DNA from: an uncultured Nitrosomonadales bacterium
Lineage (GTDB): Bacteria > Pseudomonadota > Gammaproteobacteria > Burkholderiales > Methylophilaceae
DNA: 32,246 nt
Assembly: GCA_913048465.1 (NCBI GenBank)
Contig: CAJWVO010000013.1
Coordinates: 1 to 32,246, forward strand
Direction: 5' to 3'
The notes under the pieces are model-generated. The model was not told the DNA's origin. It saw nothing but the letters and a program-made list of their open reading frames with translations, and searched no databases. Numbering within the stretch: position 1 is the first letter of the stretch; each line of letters begins with the position of its first letter. Below, piece after piece: positions 1-6,906 of the stretch. The position numbers and the translations under genes are program-made.

Positions 1-52
1 GCAGTAATGCATGAAGCTAACTGATACTAATTGCTCGTGAGGCTTGATCCTA
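1..52 (+). rRNA. 23S rRNA, 3' end (partial)
   Basis: The first ~50 bases match the conserved 3' terminus of 23S rRNA: GAAGCTAACTGATACTAAT followed by CGTGAGGCTTGATCC, which corresponds to the E. coli end GAGCTAACCGGTACTAAT...CGTGAGGCTTAACC. The rest of the gene lies outside the window. The exact 3' end (about 50-53) is an estimate by comparison with E. coli. Confidence 0.9.
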
Positions 53-159
53 TAACTTTAAATCTTAAAGCTATAGATCTAAAGCACTACAATTTACAAT
101 TTACTTCTTTCTTTTGTTAAAAACATCAAACAAATTCAAGCCTTAAGGCTTAACAGTTT

Positions 160-275
160 GTTTGGCGGACATAGCGAGTTGGAACCACTCCTTCCCATTT
201 CGAACAGGACAGTGAAACGATTCAGCGCCGATAATAGTGTGATCTTTTTCATGCGAATGTAGGACACCGCCAAAC
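160..275 (+). rRNA. rrf: 5S ribosomal RNA
   Basis: A 116-nt segment is closed by the complementary ends GTTTGGCGG (160-168) and CCGCCAAAC (267-275), the 5S helix I. Between them are typical 5S features: GGAACCACTCC-TTCCCATTTCGAACAGG (loop B/C region) and an AATGTAGG motif near the 3' side. It lies about 107 bases after the 23S end, and both belong to one rRNA operon. No tRNA is visible in the 23S-5S spacer (53-159). Confidence 0.95.
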
Positions 276-285
276 TTTTATATAT

Positions 286-319
286 AAAAAAACCCAAACA
301 AACATTTGGGTTTTTTTTT
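286..319. terminator. Bidirectional Rho-independent terminator between 5S and glnS
   Basis: The stem AACCCAAA (291-298) pairs with TTTGGGTT (305-312) around a 6-nt loop. It is preceded by an A run and followed by a T run, so it can end the rRNA operon on the plus strand and glnS on the minus strand. Confidence 0.85.
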
Positions 320-332
320 ACCTAAAATAAGA

Positions 333-2090
333 TTACTTTTGCCAGTTATCTCGTAGCGTTGCGGTACGGTTAAAGATTATTTCATCCGATTTACTTTCTG
401 GATCAACTATATAGTAACCATGACGTTCGAATTGAAATTGTTCTCCCGGGTGTACCGAAGAAATACTTTCTTCACAATAAGCAGAATTGGTTTCTATCGA
501 GGATTGATTAATATCATCAAGGAAGTTATCAAATTCATTAGGGTTTTCAGATAAGAATAAACGATCATAGTTTTTTATGGTAATGGGTTTAGAAAATTTT
601 GTTGATAACCAGTGAATATTACCCTTTACTTTAACTGCGTCACTGCCCGCAGTTCCAGATTTTGTTTCTGGAAAATATTTACAATAAACGGTAGAAACCT
701 CTTCATTATCATTAAGTTTATAGTCCGTACATTCAATAACGAAACCGTATCTTAAGCGCACCTTATTTCCAGGAAACAATCTGAAGTATTTGGGTGGTGG
801 ATTAATTTCAAAATCTTCACCTTCAATCCATAATTCTTTAGTTAACTTTACTTCTCTAGTCCCTTCTTCAGGTTTCTGTGGATGGTTTGGTACAGTGCAA
901 ATTTCAGTATGATTTTCATCAAAATTCTCAATAATCAATTTAATAGGATTAAGAACAGCAATTTTACGGTTACATTCCACATTTAAAACTTCACGCATTG
1001 AATCTTCAAAAGTTTGATAATCAATCACTGAGTCAGACTTTGATACCCCAATTCGGTCCATAAATAATTTAAACCCTTTTGGATGATATCCTCTGCGTTT
1101 TGCTCCAACCAAAGTTGGCATCCTTGGGTCATCCCATCCATTTACATGATTTTCTTCAACCAATTGAATAAGTTTACGTTTTGATAGAACCACATGACTT
1201 AAATTTAAACGAGAGAACTCGTGTTGTTTTGGTAGAGGTTTTTCTAAAAAATCAAATTCAGCTAATTTTTTTAGCACCCATTCATAAAAAGGTCTTTGAT
1301 CTTCAAATTCTAACGTACAGATTGAGTGTGTTATTTTTTCTAAAGCATCTTCAATAGGGTGAGCAAAAGTATACATTGGGTATATGCACCACTTATCTCC
1401 CGTGTTGTGGTGAGATACATGCCGTATTCGATATATAGCAGGGTCCCTAAGATTAATGTTTGGTGAAGCCATGTTAATCTTGGCTCTTAACACCATCTTC
1501 CCGTCTTGATATTGCCCACTCTTCATTTCTTCAAAAAGCTTTAAATTTTCATCAACAGACTGATCTCTAAATGGTGAATTTTGACCTGGTTCTATGAGAG
1601 TGCCACGGTTGATACGAATTTCTTCGGCTGTCTGTTTATCTACATAAGCTAAACCTGCGTTAATTAAGACTTTTGCTGCCTCATACATGTAGTCAAAGTA
1701 ATTGCTCGCATAATAAAGATTATTTTCATGTTCATCTTCAAATTTATATCCAAGCCAATGCACACTATCGATAATACTTTTGACGTATTCATCATTTTCC
1801 TTTTCAGGATTTGTATCATCAAAACGAAGATGACACCGTCCATTAAAATCTTGAGCAAGTGTAAAATTCAAAATAATACTTTTTGCATGACCAAAATGAA
1901 GATAACCATTAGGTTCAGGTGGAAATCTTGTTCTTATTTTAGCAGTATCAATTGGTGCATCTTTATGGGTATATGATGGACCTGGCTGACCTGACCATTT
2001 TTTTTCTGCATAGATATTCGCTTCAAGATTTTTTTCAATAATATTTCGAATAAAATTTGTTGGAACTGTATTTTTATTTTCATTACTCAT
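333..2090 (-). CDS. glnS: Glutaminyl-tRNA synthetase
   Basis: This is a class I aminoacyl-tRNA synthetase that charges tRNA-Gln with glutamine in the cytoplasm. The 585-aa product has the HIGH-type motif HFGH at residues 65-68 inside the context PPEPNGYLHFGHAKS, the GlnRS signature SICTLEFED near 256-264, and the KMSKS-like loop VLSKR at 301-305. The C-terminal half holds the beta-barrel anticodon-binding domains. It is about 30 residues longer than the E. coli enzyme (554 aa). Part of the excess is an N-terminal insertion (about residues 25-52) ahead of the catalytic core. The gene is transcribed toward the 5S gene and shares the terminator at 286-319. It is divergent from birA, with about 60 bases between the start codons. 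Confidence 0.97.
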   Translation of the reverse strand: MSNENKNTVPTNFIRNIIEKNLEANIYAEKKWSGQPGPSYTHKDAPIDTAKIRTRFPPEPNGYLHFGHAKSIILNFTLAQDFNGRCHLRFDDTNPEKENDEYVKSIIDSVHWLGYKFEDEHENNLYYASNYFDYMYEAAKVLINAGLAYVDKQTAEEIRINRGTLIEPGQNSPFRDQSVDENLKLFEEMKSGQYQDGKMVLRAKINMASPNINLRDPAIYRIRHVSHHNTGDKWCIYPMYTFAHPIEDALEKITHSICTLEFEDQRPFYEWVLKKLAEFDFLEKPLPKQHEFSRLNLSHVVLSKRKLIQLVEENHVNGWDDPRMPTLVGAKRRGYHPKGFKLFMDRIGVSKSDSVIDYQTFEDSMREVLNVECNRKIAVLNPIKLIIENFDENHTEICTVPNHPQKPEEGTREVKLTKELWIEGEDFEINPPPKYFRLFPGNKVRLRYGFVIECTDYKLNDNEEVSTVYCKYFPETKSGTAGSDAVKVKGNIHWLSTKFSKPITIKNYDRLFLSENPNEFDNFLDDINQSSIETNSAYCEESISSVHPGEQFQFERHGYYIVDPESKSDEIIFNRTATLRDNWQK

Positions 2091-2150
2091 GATGCGATAT
2101 TCTACACGTTTTATAAATTTTTAACTTAGCGCATGCTATGATTTATTACT

Positions 2151-3146
2151 ATGAAAAAGTACGATCTCCCATTTAAAGCGCTCCATATATTATCCGATGG
2201 CAACTTCCATTCAGGAGAAAAAATGGCTGCTGATATGGGATGTTCAAGAGTAACTGTCTGGAAAAGTATTTCCGAATTAAAAAATCTTGGAATAAATATA
2301 TTTTCAGTAAAAAAAAAGGGTTACCGTTTACCAAAAAAAATATCTTTTTTTAATACTGAAAATATACAAAGAGAGCTGGGAGAGCTTAACCAGTTCATCA
2401 ATTTAGAACTACTCAACGTCACAGATTCAACAAATAAATATTTAAATATTTCAGCGAATATAAAGCCTCATGCATCGGTTGTAATTGCAAATATTCAGAC
2501 TAAAGGTAAAGGTCGTCGAGGTCGATCCTGGCAGGCATCGGTAGGTGAATCTTTAGCGATGTCTATTTTATGGAAATTTGATAAGGGAGCCTCGGGATTG
2601 TCCGGTTTAAGTTTGGTTGTAGGGGTCGCTATCCAAAGACTGATGAAAAAAATAGGGATTAACAATTCATTTTTGAAATGGCCAAATGACCTTTTAATTT
2701 TGGAAGGCGATACTTATTTTAAACTTGCTGGTGTTTTAATTGAGCTTCAAGGTGATCTTGAAAGTCGTTGCTCAGCTGTTATTGGAATAGGGTTAAATTA
2801 TGACTTATCAAGTGATATTCTGAAAAATATTGATCAACCAGCTACAAATATAAAAAAATATTTAAATAGTGATATAGATCTCAATCAGTTATCGGCAATG
2901 TTAATTAAAGAAATCATTAACGCTTTATCAGAATTTGAGAATAATGGATTTTTATCTGTTAAAGATGAATGGTTGTCCTACAGCGCATTTAAAGAGAAAA
3001 CAATAAGCTTTATCAAGAGTGGTGGGGAGATAATTACTGGCCAGATTGTTGACATAGAAAACGATGGTGCATTAAAAATTCTGCAAAATAATGGAATCCA
3101 TGAAACATTAATCAGTGGTGAAGTTAGTCAACAAAAAACAAATTAA
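2151..3146 (+). CDS. birA: Bifunctional biotin-protein ligase / biotin operon repressor
   Basis: The product activates biotin to biotinyl-AMP and transfers it to the carboxyl carrier protein of acetyl-CoA carboxylase. It likely also represses biotin genes. In the 331 residues an N-terminal winged helix (about 1-62, with CSRVTVWKSISELK as recognition region and KKKGYRL as wing) precedes the catalytic domain. That domain shows the biotinyl-AMP loop GKGRRGRSW (119-127), KWPND (176-180) and KLAGVL with the probable catalytic lysine at 191. A small C-terminal SH3-like domain starts near 275. The presence of the HTH makes it the repressor-type BirA. It is followed after 15 bases by the pseudouridine synthase gene, probably in the same transcript. 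No biotin operator was identified here. Confidence 0.93.
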   Translation: MKKYDLPFKALHILSDGNFHSGEKMAADMGCSRVTVWKSISELKNLGINIFSVKKKGYRLPKKISFFNTENIQRELGELNQFINLELLNVTDSTNKYLNISANIKPHASVVIANIQTKGKGRRGRSWQASVGESLAMSILWKFDKGASGLSGLSLVVGVAIQRLMKKIGINNSFLKWPNDLLILEGDTYFKLAGVLIELQGDLESRCSAVIGIGLNYDLSSDILKNIDQPATNIKKYLNSDIDLNQLSAMLIKEIINALSEFENNGFLSVKDEWLSYSAFKEKTISFIKSGGEIITGQIVDIENDGALKILQNNGIHETLISGEVSQQKTN

Positions 3147-3161
3147 TTTAAATTACAAATT

Positions 3162-3881
3162 ATGACTTTAGTACGTATATCAAAACTATTATCAAACCAA
3201 GGTGTATGTTCTCGAAGGGAGGCTGACCATTTTATTGAATTGGGCTTTGTTTATGTGGATGGAGTTAAGGTTACTGAGCTTGGTGCAAAGGCTAATCCAG
3301 AACAAAAAATTGAATTAAGAGGTGAGGGTCACAGGCTTCAGAAAAGTAAAAAAACTATTTTATTAAATAAGCCTATCGGTTTTGTCTCTCATTCTGATGA
3401 TGAAGGAAAATATAAATCCTCACTATCTTTAATTTTAAAAGAAAATTTTTTTGGAGATGAAAAATTAGACAAACCTTCTTTTAGGTTGGCTCCAGCTGGA
3501 AGGCTTGATATTGATTCAACAGGGCTTTTAGTTCTTACCGAAGATGGCGTTATTGCAAAAAAAATCATCCAGGAAGACAGTGAAATAGAAAAAGAATACC
3601 TTGTGAGGGTTAATGGCAATTTGATTCCTAACGGATTAGATTTATTAAACCATGGATTATCTTTAGATAACAAACCATTGAAAAAAGCCATAGTTTCTTG
3701 GATAAATGAGGACCAACTCAAATTTATTCTAAAAGAAGGGAAAAAAAGACAAATCAGAAGAATGTGTGAAATGGTGGGTTTGAAAGTAGTCGGTCTCAAA
3801 AGGGTTAGGATTGGGAAGGTGAAGCTATCTAATTTGCCGATAGGGAAGTGGCGTTTTCTTCAAGAAAATGAATCTTTTTAA
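3162..3881 (+). CDS. rluF: 23S rRNA pseudouridine synthase, RsuA/RluB/E/F family (RluF-like)
   Basis: The protein converts a uridine in rRNA (U2604 of 23S rRNA for RluF) to pseudouridine. The 239-aa sequence has an N-terminal S4 RNA-binding domain (about 4-55, with SNQGVCSRREADHFIELG) and a catalytic domain starting at LLNKPIGFVSH. The family motif GRLD is at 113-116 with catalytic Asp116, in AGRLDIDSTGLLVLTEDG. EKEYLVRV and RQIRRMCEMVG further downstream match the RluF pattern better than RluB. It converges with the DUF442 gene, with only 10 bases between the stop codons. Family assignment is firm. The exact target (RluF versus RluB or RluE) is a judgement from motif similarity. Confidence 0.85.
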   Translation: MTLVRISKLLSNQGVCSRREADHFIELGFVYVDGVKVTELGAKANPEQKIELRGEGHRLQKSKKTILLNKPIGFVSHSDDEGKYKSSLSLILKENFFGDEKLDKPSFRLAPAGRLDIDSTGLLVLTEDGVIAKKIIQEDSEIEKEYLVRVNGNLIPNGLDLLNHGLSLDNKPLKKAIVSWINEDQLKFILKEGKKRQIRRMCEMVGLKVVGLKRVRIGKVKLSNLPIGKWRFLQENESF

Positions 3882-3891
3882 AATGAAATAC

Positions 3892-4239
3892 CTAGTCCTT
3901 TCGATGCTGCTCATAAGCCTGATAAATACTTTTAGCTCGACCTCCACTTCTACAATAGCCTAATATAGGTTGTTCATTCTGACTAAACTCTTTGCTAAAT
4001 TGGTTTATATTTTCATGAGTGACTAGTCCGGGAATAACAGGTATAGATACAAAACTAATCCCTCTTTTTTTTGCTTCTTTTTTGAGTGTGTCTTGTTTTG
4101 GCTGATTTTCTTTATCTTCATCCTGTGGTCTGAAGCAGATGATTGTTTTAAATCCATTTTCACTGATCTGTTCAAGGTCATCTATGTTAATTTGCCCAGT
4201 TGCGCTATATAAATAATTTATTTTAGTAATTTGTATGAT
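3892..4239 (-). CDS. DUF442 / Blh-type protein tyrosine phosphatase-fold protein with a non-canonical start
   Basis: On the minus strand an open frame of 115 codons runs from about 4239 to a TAG at 3892-3894. It contains no ATG, GTG or TTG at or near its beginning, so standard start rules miss it. The protein reads (I)IQITKINYLYSATGQ..., then GFKTIICFRPQDE, IPVIPGLVTHEN, and the active-site loop GYCRSGGRAKS with Cys96 and Arg101 (CxxxxR). That is the full layout of the DUF442 domain found alone or fused to persulfide dioxygenase in Blh. The homologous region starts right at the ATC (4237-4239) or ATA (4234-4236) codons. A Shine-Dalgarno-like AAGGG lies 6 or 9 bases upstream of these, so initiation at AUC or AUA is the simplest reading. 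The stop codon of the upstream ArsR gene is 13 bases away, so the two form an operon like bigR-blh. Role by analogy: handling of sulfide/persulfide. The start is the uncertain part. Confidence 0.8.
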   Translation of the reverse strand: MIQITKINYLYSATGQINIDDLEQISENGFKTIICFRPQDEDKENQPKQDTLKKEAKKRGISFVSIPVIPGLVTHENINQFSKEFSQNEQPILGYCRSGGRAKSIYQAYEQHRKD

Positions 4240-4252
4240 ATTTAACCCTTAA

Positions 4253-4570
4253 TTATTTGTTGCATCCATAGAGACTTCCTAAAGTCTGCATCACTTGGAT
4301 GACTTCGTCAGAAGCTATGGAGTAGTAATTAAATTTTCCATCTTTACGAATCTTTACGATGTTATCTTTTCTTAGAATAGTTAGTTGTTGGGAGAGGGTG
4401 GGTTGTTGAATATTAGTGGCTGCCTCAAGTTCTCCTACATTTTTTTCACCTTGGGTAAGCTGGCAAAGCAACATCAATCTGTCTTCATTGGCTAGAATTT
4501 TAAGCATCGAACAAGCCTGGCCTGCTGAATCTCTTATAGCGTCAACATTTTGAATTTTATAATCAGTCAT
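4253..4570 (-). CDS. ArsR-family repressor, BigR/SqrR-like (persulfide sensor)
   Basis: This is a 105-aa winged-helix repressor of the ArsR/SmtB family. The recognition helix is in QQPTLSQQLTILRKDNIV and the wing in IRKDGKFNYYSIASD. Cys36 in the LLC motif and Cys103 near the C-terminus occupy the positions of the redox cysteine pair of BigR and SqrR, which form a disulfide or polysulfide bridge with reactive sulfur and then release DNA. The metal-binding motif ELCVCDL of classic ArsR is absent. A further cysteine is at residue 20. The gene sits just ahead of a DUF442 protein, the same pairing as BigR with Blh. AT-rich palindromes directly upstream of the start are candidate autoregulatory operators. 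Family assignment is firm. Sulfide sensing is inferred from the cysteines and the neighbour. Confidence 0.88.
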   Translation of the reverse strand: MTDYKIQNVDAIRDSAGQACSMLKILANEDRLMLLCQLTQGEKNVGELEAATNIQQPTLSQQLTILRKDNIVKIRKDGKFNYYSIASDEVIQVMQTLGSLYGCNK

Positions 4571-4573
4571 AAT

Positions 4574-4605
4574 AATTTATAAATTAATAATATATAAATT
4601 TATAT
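4574..4605 (-). promoter_or_regulatory. Candidate operator pair upstream of the ArsR-family gene
   Basis: Two perfect AT-only palindromes lie within 35 bases of the repressor start codon: AATTTATAAATT (4574-4585) and ATATAAATTTATAT (4592-4605). BigR-type repressors bind AT-rich palindromes near their own start, so these are likely autoregulatory sites. The region is nearly pure A/T, so some palindromes are expected by chance. Confidence 0.45.
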
Positions 4606-4838
4606 TATATTATTTTATTAATTATTGCAATTTTTTGAATAACACACTTGAAAATTGAAAAAAGTCACATTTTTTTCATCAGAACACTATAGAGTGACCA
4701 TGCCTTTCTCAAGAAGGCTTATAAACAAAAATCTTAAAAGGAAAAAACATACTGGCAGCCTCAAATCGAAGACGATCTTAATTGGATAAATAACCCAAAA
4801 AAATTTTTGAACTTTGCGAAGTGAATGAGTCAAAAAGT

Positions 4839-4857
4839 TTCCTTCCACAAGAAGGAA
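4839..4857 (+). promoter_or_regulatory. Leader hairpin upstream of the 103-aa exported protein gene
   Basis: A perfect 7-bp stem, TTCCTTC (4839-4845) with GAAGGAA (4851-4857), closes a 5-nt loop CACAA. It ends 28 bases before the start codon at 4886 and is not followed by a T run, so it is not a terminator. A role in mRNA stability or translation is possible but unproven. Confidence 0.4.
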
Positions 4858-4885
4858 TAACAACATCTTCTCAAAAGGAAAAATT

Positions 4886-5197
4886 ATGAATAAAATATTC
4901 TTCGCTTTGCTTATTGCTTTATCCTCTTTAGCGCATGCTCAAACTGATTACGAGAAAGACCGCATTAACCAATTTAAGCATCTTAACGAAAAAATTGAAA
5001 ACCTCGAAAAGGCACTTAGATTGCAGGGGTTAATCAATACAGCAGTTAATAATGATGATTATGCACTTGCCTGTAAAGCTCAGTCCACACTTAAAAATAT
5101 CGTTGAAAAAGCAGATATCAGAGACTTAGTTCAGAAAAACAAAGATTATCAACAAGCTTATTGCGGAATCAAAAAATACAGTAAGCTATTTAAATAG
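4886..5197 (+). CDS. Small exported protein of unknown function
   Basis: I do not recognise a family. The 103-aa product begins with a clear Sec signal peptide (MNKIFFALLIALSSLAHA, cleavage after Ala18 at AHA|QT), giving a mature periplasmic protein of about 85 residues. The mature part is helical and charged (KDRINQFKHLNEKIENLEKALRLQG reads like a short amphipathic coiled coil). It has two cysteines, ALACKAQ and AYCGIKK, that could form a disulfide. The Shine-Dalgarno AAAAGG is well placed. The gene lies next to the convergent SoxYZ-like carrier gene at the edge of an island of exported proteins linked to quinoprotein dehydrogenases. A link to that function is only suggested by position. Confidence 0.75.
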   Translation: MNKIFFALLIALSSLAHAQTDYEKDRINQFKHLNEKIENLEKALRLQGLINTAVNNDDYALACKAQSTLKNIVEKADIRDLVQKNKDYQQAYCGIKKYSKLFK

Positions 5198-5207
5198 TTA
5201 AACAACA

Positions 5208-5981
5208 CTAATTGATCGCAACCTCAGATACAAACTTATTATCCTTTGTATCTGTTGCCAATATCTGTATTTTGCCATCTACTAAATTAGGAAGGCTGAA
5301 TTTAATAAATGGATCTTGACTGATTGATATTTTGTTCTCAACAGTTATAACTTTTTTTCCATTTTGATTAAATTCGATGGTTTCTACTATCCATTCTGGA
5401 ATATAGCCACCAGAATCTAAATCTTTTTGTAGACCGGTGAAATTAGGGTGCTTGATGCGCGTGGTAATAAATTTGTTTTCAGCTTTTAAGATTATTTTAC
5501 CTAAATCTTTAGTGAGCTCTGGGTCGTGAACATCCATATAGCCGCTACATCCACCCGATGCACGAATAGGAATTGCATCCATAAATAATTCACCTTTTTC
5601 ATTTTCTGCAATAACGCGCACGAATGAATCGGTTTCCATTCTTATGCGTGTGCTGATATTAACTATCTGTGATTGATCGGTTAACAAATAGGTGGCAGCA
5701 TGTTGACCAGGATTGGCGTCTATGTACATATACACCTTTTCAATTTTGTTATCATTTTGACTAATGCTGATTGTCACTGGGACTTGGGCCCCGCTAGATG
5801 CTCTCTTAGGCCCATCTATTTTTAAAAAATTTTGATTTTCTTGAATTGGACGATCTTTAAAAACTTGAGCCTTCAGGTAAGGCCATATATCAGGGCTGGC
5901 ATCAGCAAAAACATTGAATGCTATTGTTAGGTTTATAAAGCCTATTAGGAAAAAACTATTTAAAAATTGAATTTTTTTCAT
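5208..5981 (-). CDS. Quinoprotein dehydrogenase-associated SoxYZ-like carrier protein
   Basis: The 257-aa exported protein has a signal peptide (about 1-26, cleavage near VFA|DAS). A SoxY-like domain follows, ending in a swinging-arm-like motif GGCSGY with Cys145. A SoxZ-like domain comes next (ITTRIKHPNFTGLQ at about 172-185). In sulfur oxidisers SoxY and SoxZ form a carrier that binds intermediates on the Cys of GGCGG. The fused single-chain form belongs to a family typically encoded near PQQ-dependent alcohol dehydrogenases in methylotrophs and their relatives. What the fused protein carries is not established to my knowledge. It is divergent from the Sel1-repeat gene (about 78 bases apart), and the pqqA pair lies 1.1 kb away, which supports a link to periplasmic methanol oxidation. 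Confidence 0.85.
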   Translation of the reverse strand: MKKIQFLNSFFLIGFINLTIAFNVFADASPDIWPYLKAQVFKDRPIQENQNFLKIDGPKRASSGAQVPVTISISQNDNKIEKVYMYIDANPGQHAATYLLTDQSQIVNISTRIRMETDSFVRVIAENEKGELFMDAIPIRASGGCSGYMDVHDPELTKDLGKIILKAENKFITTRIKHPNFTGLQKDLDSGGYIPEWIVETIEFNQNGKKVITVENKISISQDPFIKFSLPNLVDGKIQILATDTKDNKFVSEVAIN

Positions 5982-6059
5982 TTACTCATACTAATACCAG
6001 TAAAGTATTGAATTTATTCTATCACATAGTAAATCTCAAGAACACAGTAGGTACTTTAT

Positions 6060-6596
6060 ATGAAAATTATCTTATTTTTTCTAATATACATAACACATAT
6101 TTCAATCAACTTTGCAAACGATCTAAAGAAAATGGCTTTGGATGGGGACCCTGTATCAATGTGTAAATATGCGCAAGAACTTCATGGAGAAGAAAAAAAC
6201 AAACTATTTAAACACTCTTATTTGCTTGGCAATATTTCCTGTAAGGAGGCAGCAGATCGTAATGAGTTTGCAACTAGTCATGACCTGGTAATTATTGAAG
6301 ATACAGAAAAAACGGTTAAACAGATTAAAGCGGAGGCAAACAATGACTCAAATAAACAGTTTCTTTTGTGGACCTTGTATGCAAACGGTTACGATGTATC
6401 AAAGCTAACTGCATTTACTTGGTTAAAGGTAGCTGCCGAAAACAAACACCCTGCGGCACTGATGATTTTGGGCACTTTATATTGCTTTGGATACATCATC
6501 CCTGAAGATAAAGATAAAGGGGTTCAACTAATTCAAGAAAGTGCAGACTTACAATATCCTTTGGCAAAAGATTTTTTAAAACAATTAAATATTTGA
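6060..6596 (+). CDS. Exported Sel1-repeat protein
   Basis: The 178-aa protein has an N-terminal signal peptide (MKIILFFLIYITHISINFA, about 19 residues) and a C-terminal pair of Sel1-like (TPR-related) repeats. These are visible as AFTWLKVAAENKHPAALMIL followed by GTLYCFGY and DKGVQLIQESADLQYPLAKDFL. The N-terminal half (DGDPVSMCKYAQELHG) looks like a degenerate repeat. Sel1 repeats form alpha-solenoid scaffolds for protein interaction. The mature protein probably acts in the periplasm as an assembly or interaction factor. Its position between the SoxYZ-like carrier and pqqA suggests, but does not show, a role with a quinoprotein dehydrogenase. Confidence 0.75.
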   Translation: MKIILFFLIYITHISINFANDLKKMALDGDPVSMCKYAQELHGEEKNKLFKHSYLLGNISCKEAADRNEFATSHDLVIIEDTEKTVKQIKAEANNDSNKQFLLWTLYANGYDVSKLTAFTWLKVAAENKHPAALMILGTLYCFGYIIPEDKDKGVQLIQESADLQYPLAKDFLKQLNI

Positions 6597-6625
6597 CAAA
6601 ATCCTTAGGTTTTGTAAAAGTATAA

Positions 6626-6684
6626 GGGATGTAGGAAAACGGGATGTAAGGTTTTCATATATTTTAAGTACTTAAAATTATAAT
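6626..6684 (+). promoter_or_regulatory. Composite regulatory region upstream of the 64-aa exported peptide
   Basis: Three elements are packed here. Two direct repeats GGGATGTA occur at 6626-6633 and 6641-6648. A perfect 18-bp palindrome ATTTTAAGTACTTAAAAT lies at 6661-6678. A consensus -10-like TATAAT follows at 6679-6684. A start from that -10 would leave almost no leader before the Shine-Dalgarno at 6688-6696, so the true promoter may lie further upstream with the palindrome as an operator or RNA stem. Confidence 0.45.
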
Positions 6685-6701
6685 TTTGGGAGAGAGAAGT
6701 A

Positions 6702-6896
6702 ATGAAATATTTAAAAGTTTTAACATTAGTAGGTTTTCTAGCAATGTTTTCATCAGTATTTGCTGATGAAAAAGAGTTTCACCCAACAGATGCGCTTTTA
6801 ATTGGCGGTAACGGTGGCTTCAATCCAACTGGTGATGAAGATTCACCAATTAAAATGCCTGGCGAAGACGGATTTGAATCAGGTGATGCGAAGTAA
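6702..6896 (+). CDS. Small acidic, glycine-rich exported peptide
   Basis: The 64-aa product is not recognised. It has a textbook Sec signal peptide (1-21, ending SSVFA|DE), and cleavage leaves about 43 residues. The mature peptide is strongly acidic (11 Asp/Glu against 3 Lys), rich in Gly and Pro, and has no Cys. Key stretches are LLIGGNGGFNPTGDED and MPGEDGFESGDAK. A strong ribosome-binding site GGGAGAG precedes the ATG, and a clean terminator follows at 6907, so it is a monocistronic and probably well-expressed gene. The acidic composition would suit binding of cations, but there is no EF-hand. It is located upstream of the pqqA pair, and a link to PQQ enzymes is speculative. Confidence 0.75.
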   Translation: MKYLKVLTLVGFLAMFSSVFADEKEFHPTDALLIGGNGGFNPTGDEDSPIKMPGEDGFESGDAK

Positions 6897-6906
6897 TTGT
6901 TCAGCT

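Larger units (their letters stand above)
4571..4885. other. 315-base stretch without a convincing gene
   Basis: This interval separates the repressor (minus strand) from the 103-aa exported protein (plus strand). It holds the palindromes described above and a small stem CACT/AGTG at 4685-4696. It also holds tiny plus-strand frames: a very basic 29-codon ATG frame (4700-4789), a Trp-containing frame with no start (4738-4824), and a 22-codon GTG frame (4821-4889). A hairpin lies at 4839-4857. None has a strong Shine-Dalgarno site with a good start. Most likely it is a promoter plus a long leader for the next gene, perhaps with a decayed small gene. Confidence 0.5.

Noticed and set aside
53-159. 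A tRNA or other RNA gene in the 23S-5S spacer
   Set aside because: No cloverleaf or TTCGAAT-type T-loop is visible. It looks like ordinary processed spacer.
1728-1976. Plus-strand frame of 82 codons within glnS
   Set aside because: It is antisense to the conserved catalytic region of glnS and has no supporting ribosome-binding site or motif.
3389-3799. Long minus-strand frame opposite the pseudouridine synthase gene
   Set aside because: The plus strand has clear S4 and GRLD motifs. The antisense product is low-complexity (Ser/Leu/Phe rich) with no recognisable domain.
4700-4789. Basic 29-codon ATG frame as an annotated gene
   Set aside because: There is no proper Shine-Dalgarno and the composition is as expected from A-rich sequence. 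It also overlaps a more coding-like frame in another phase. Kept only as part of the gene-free stretch.
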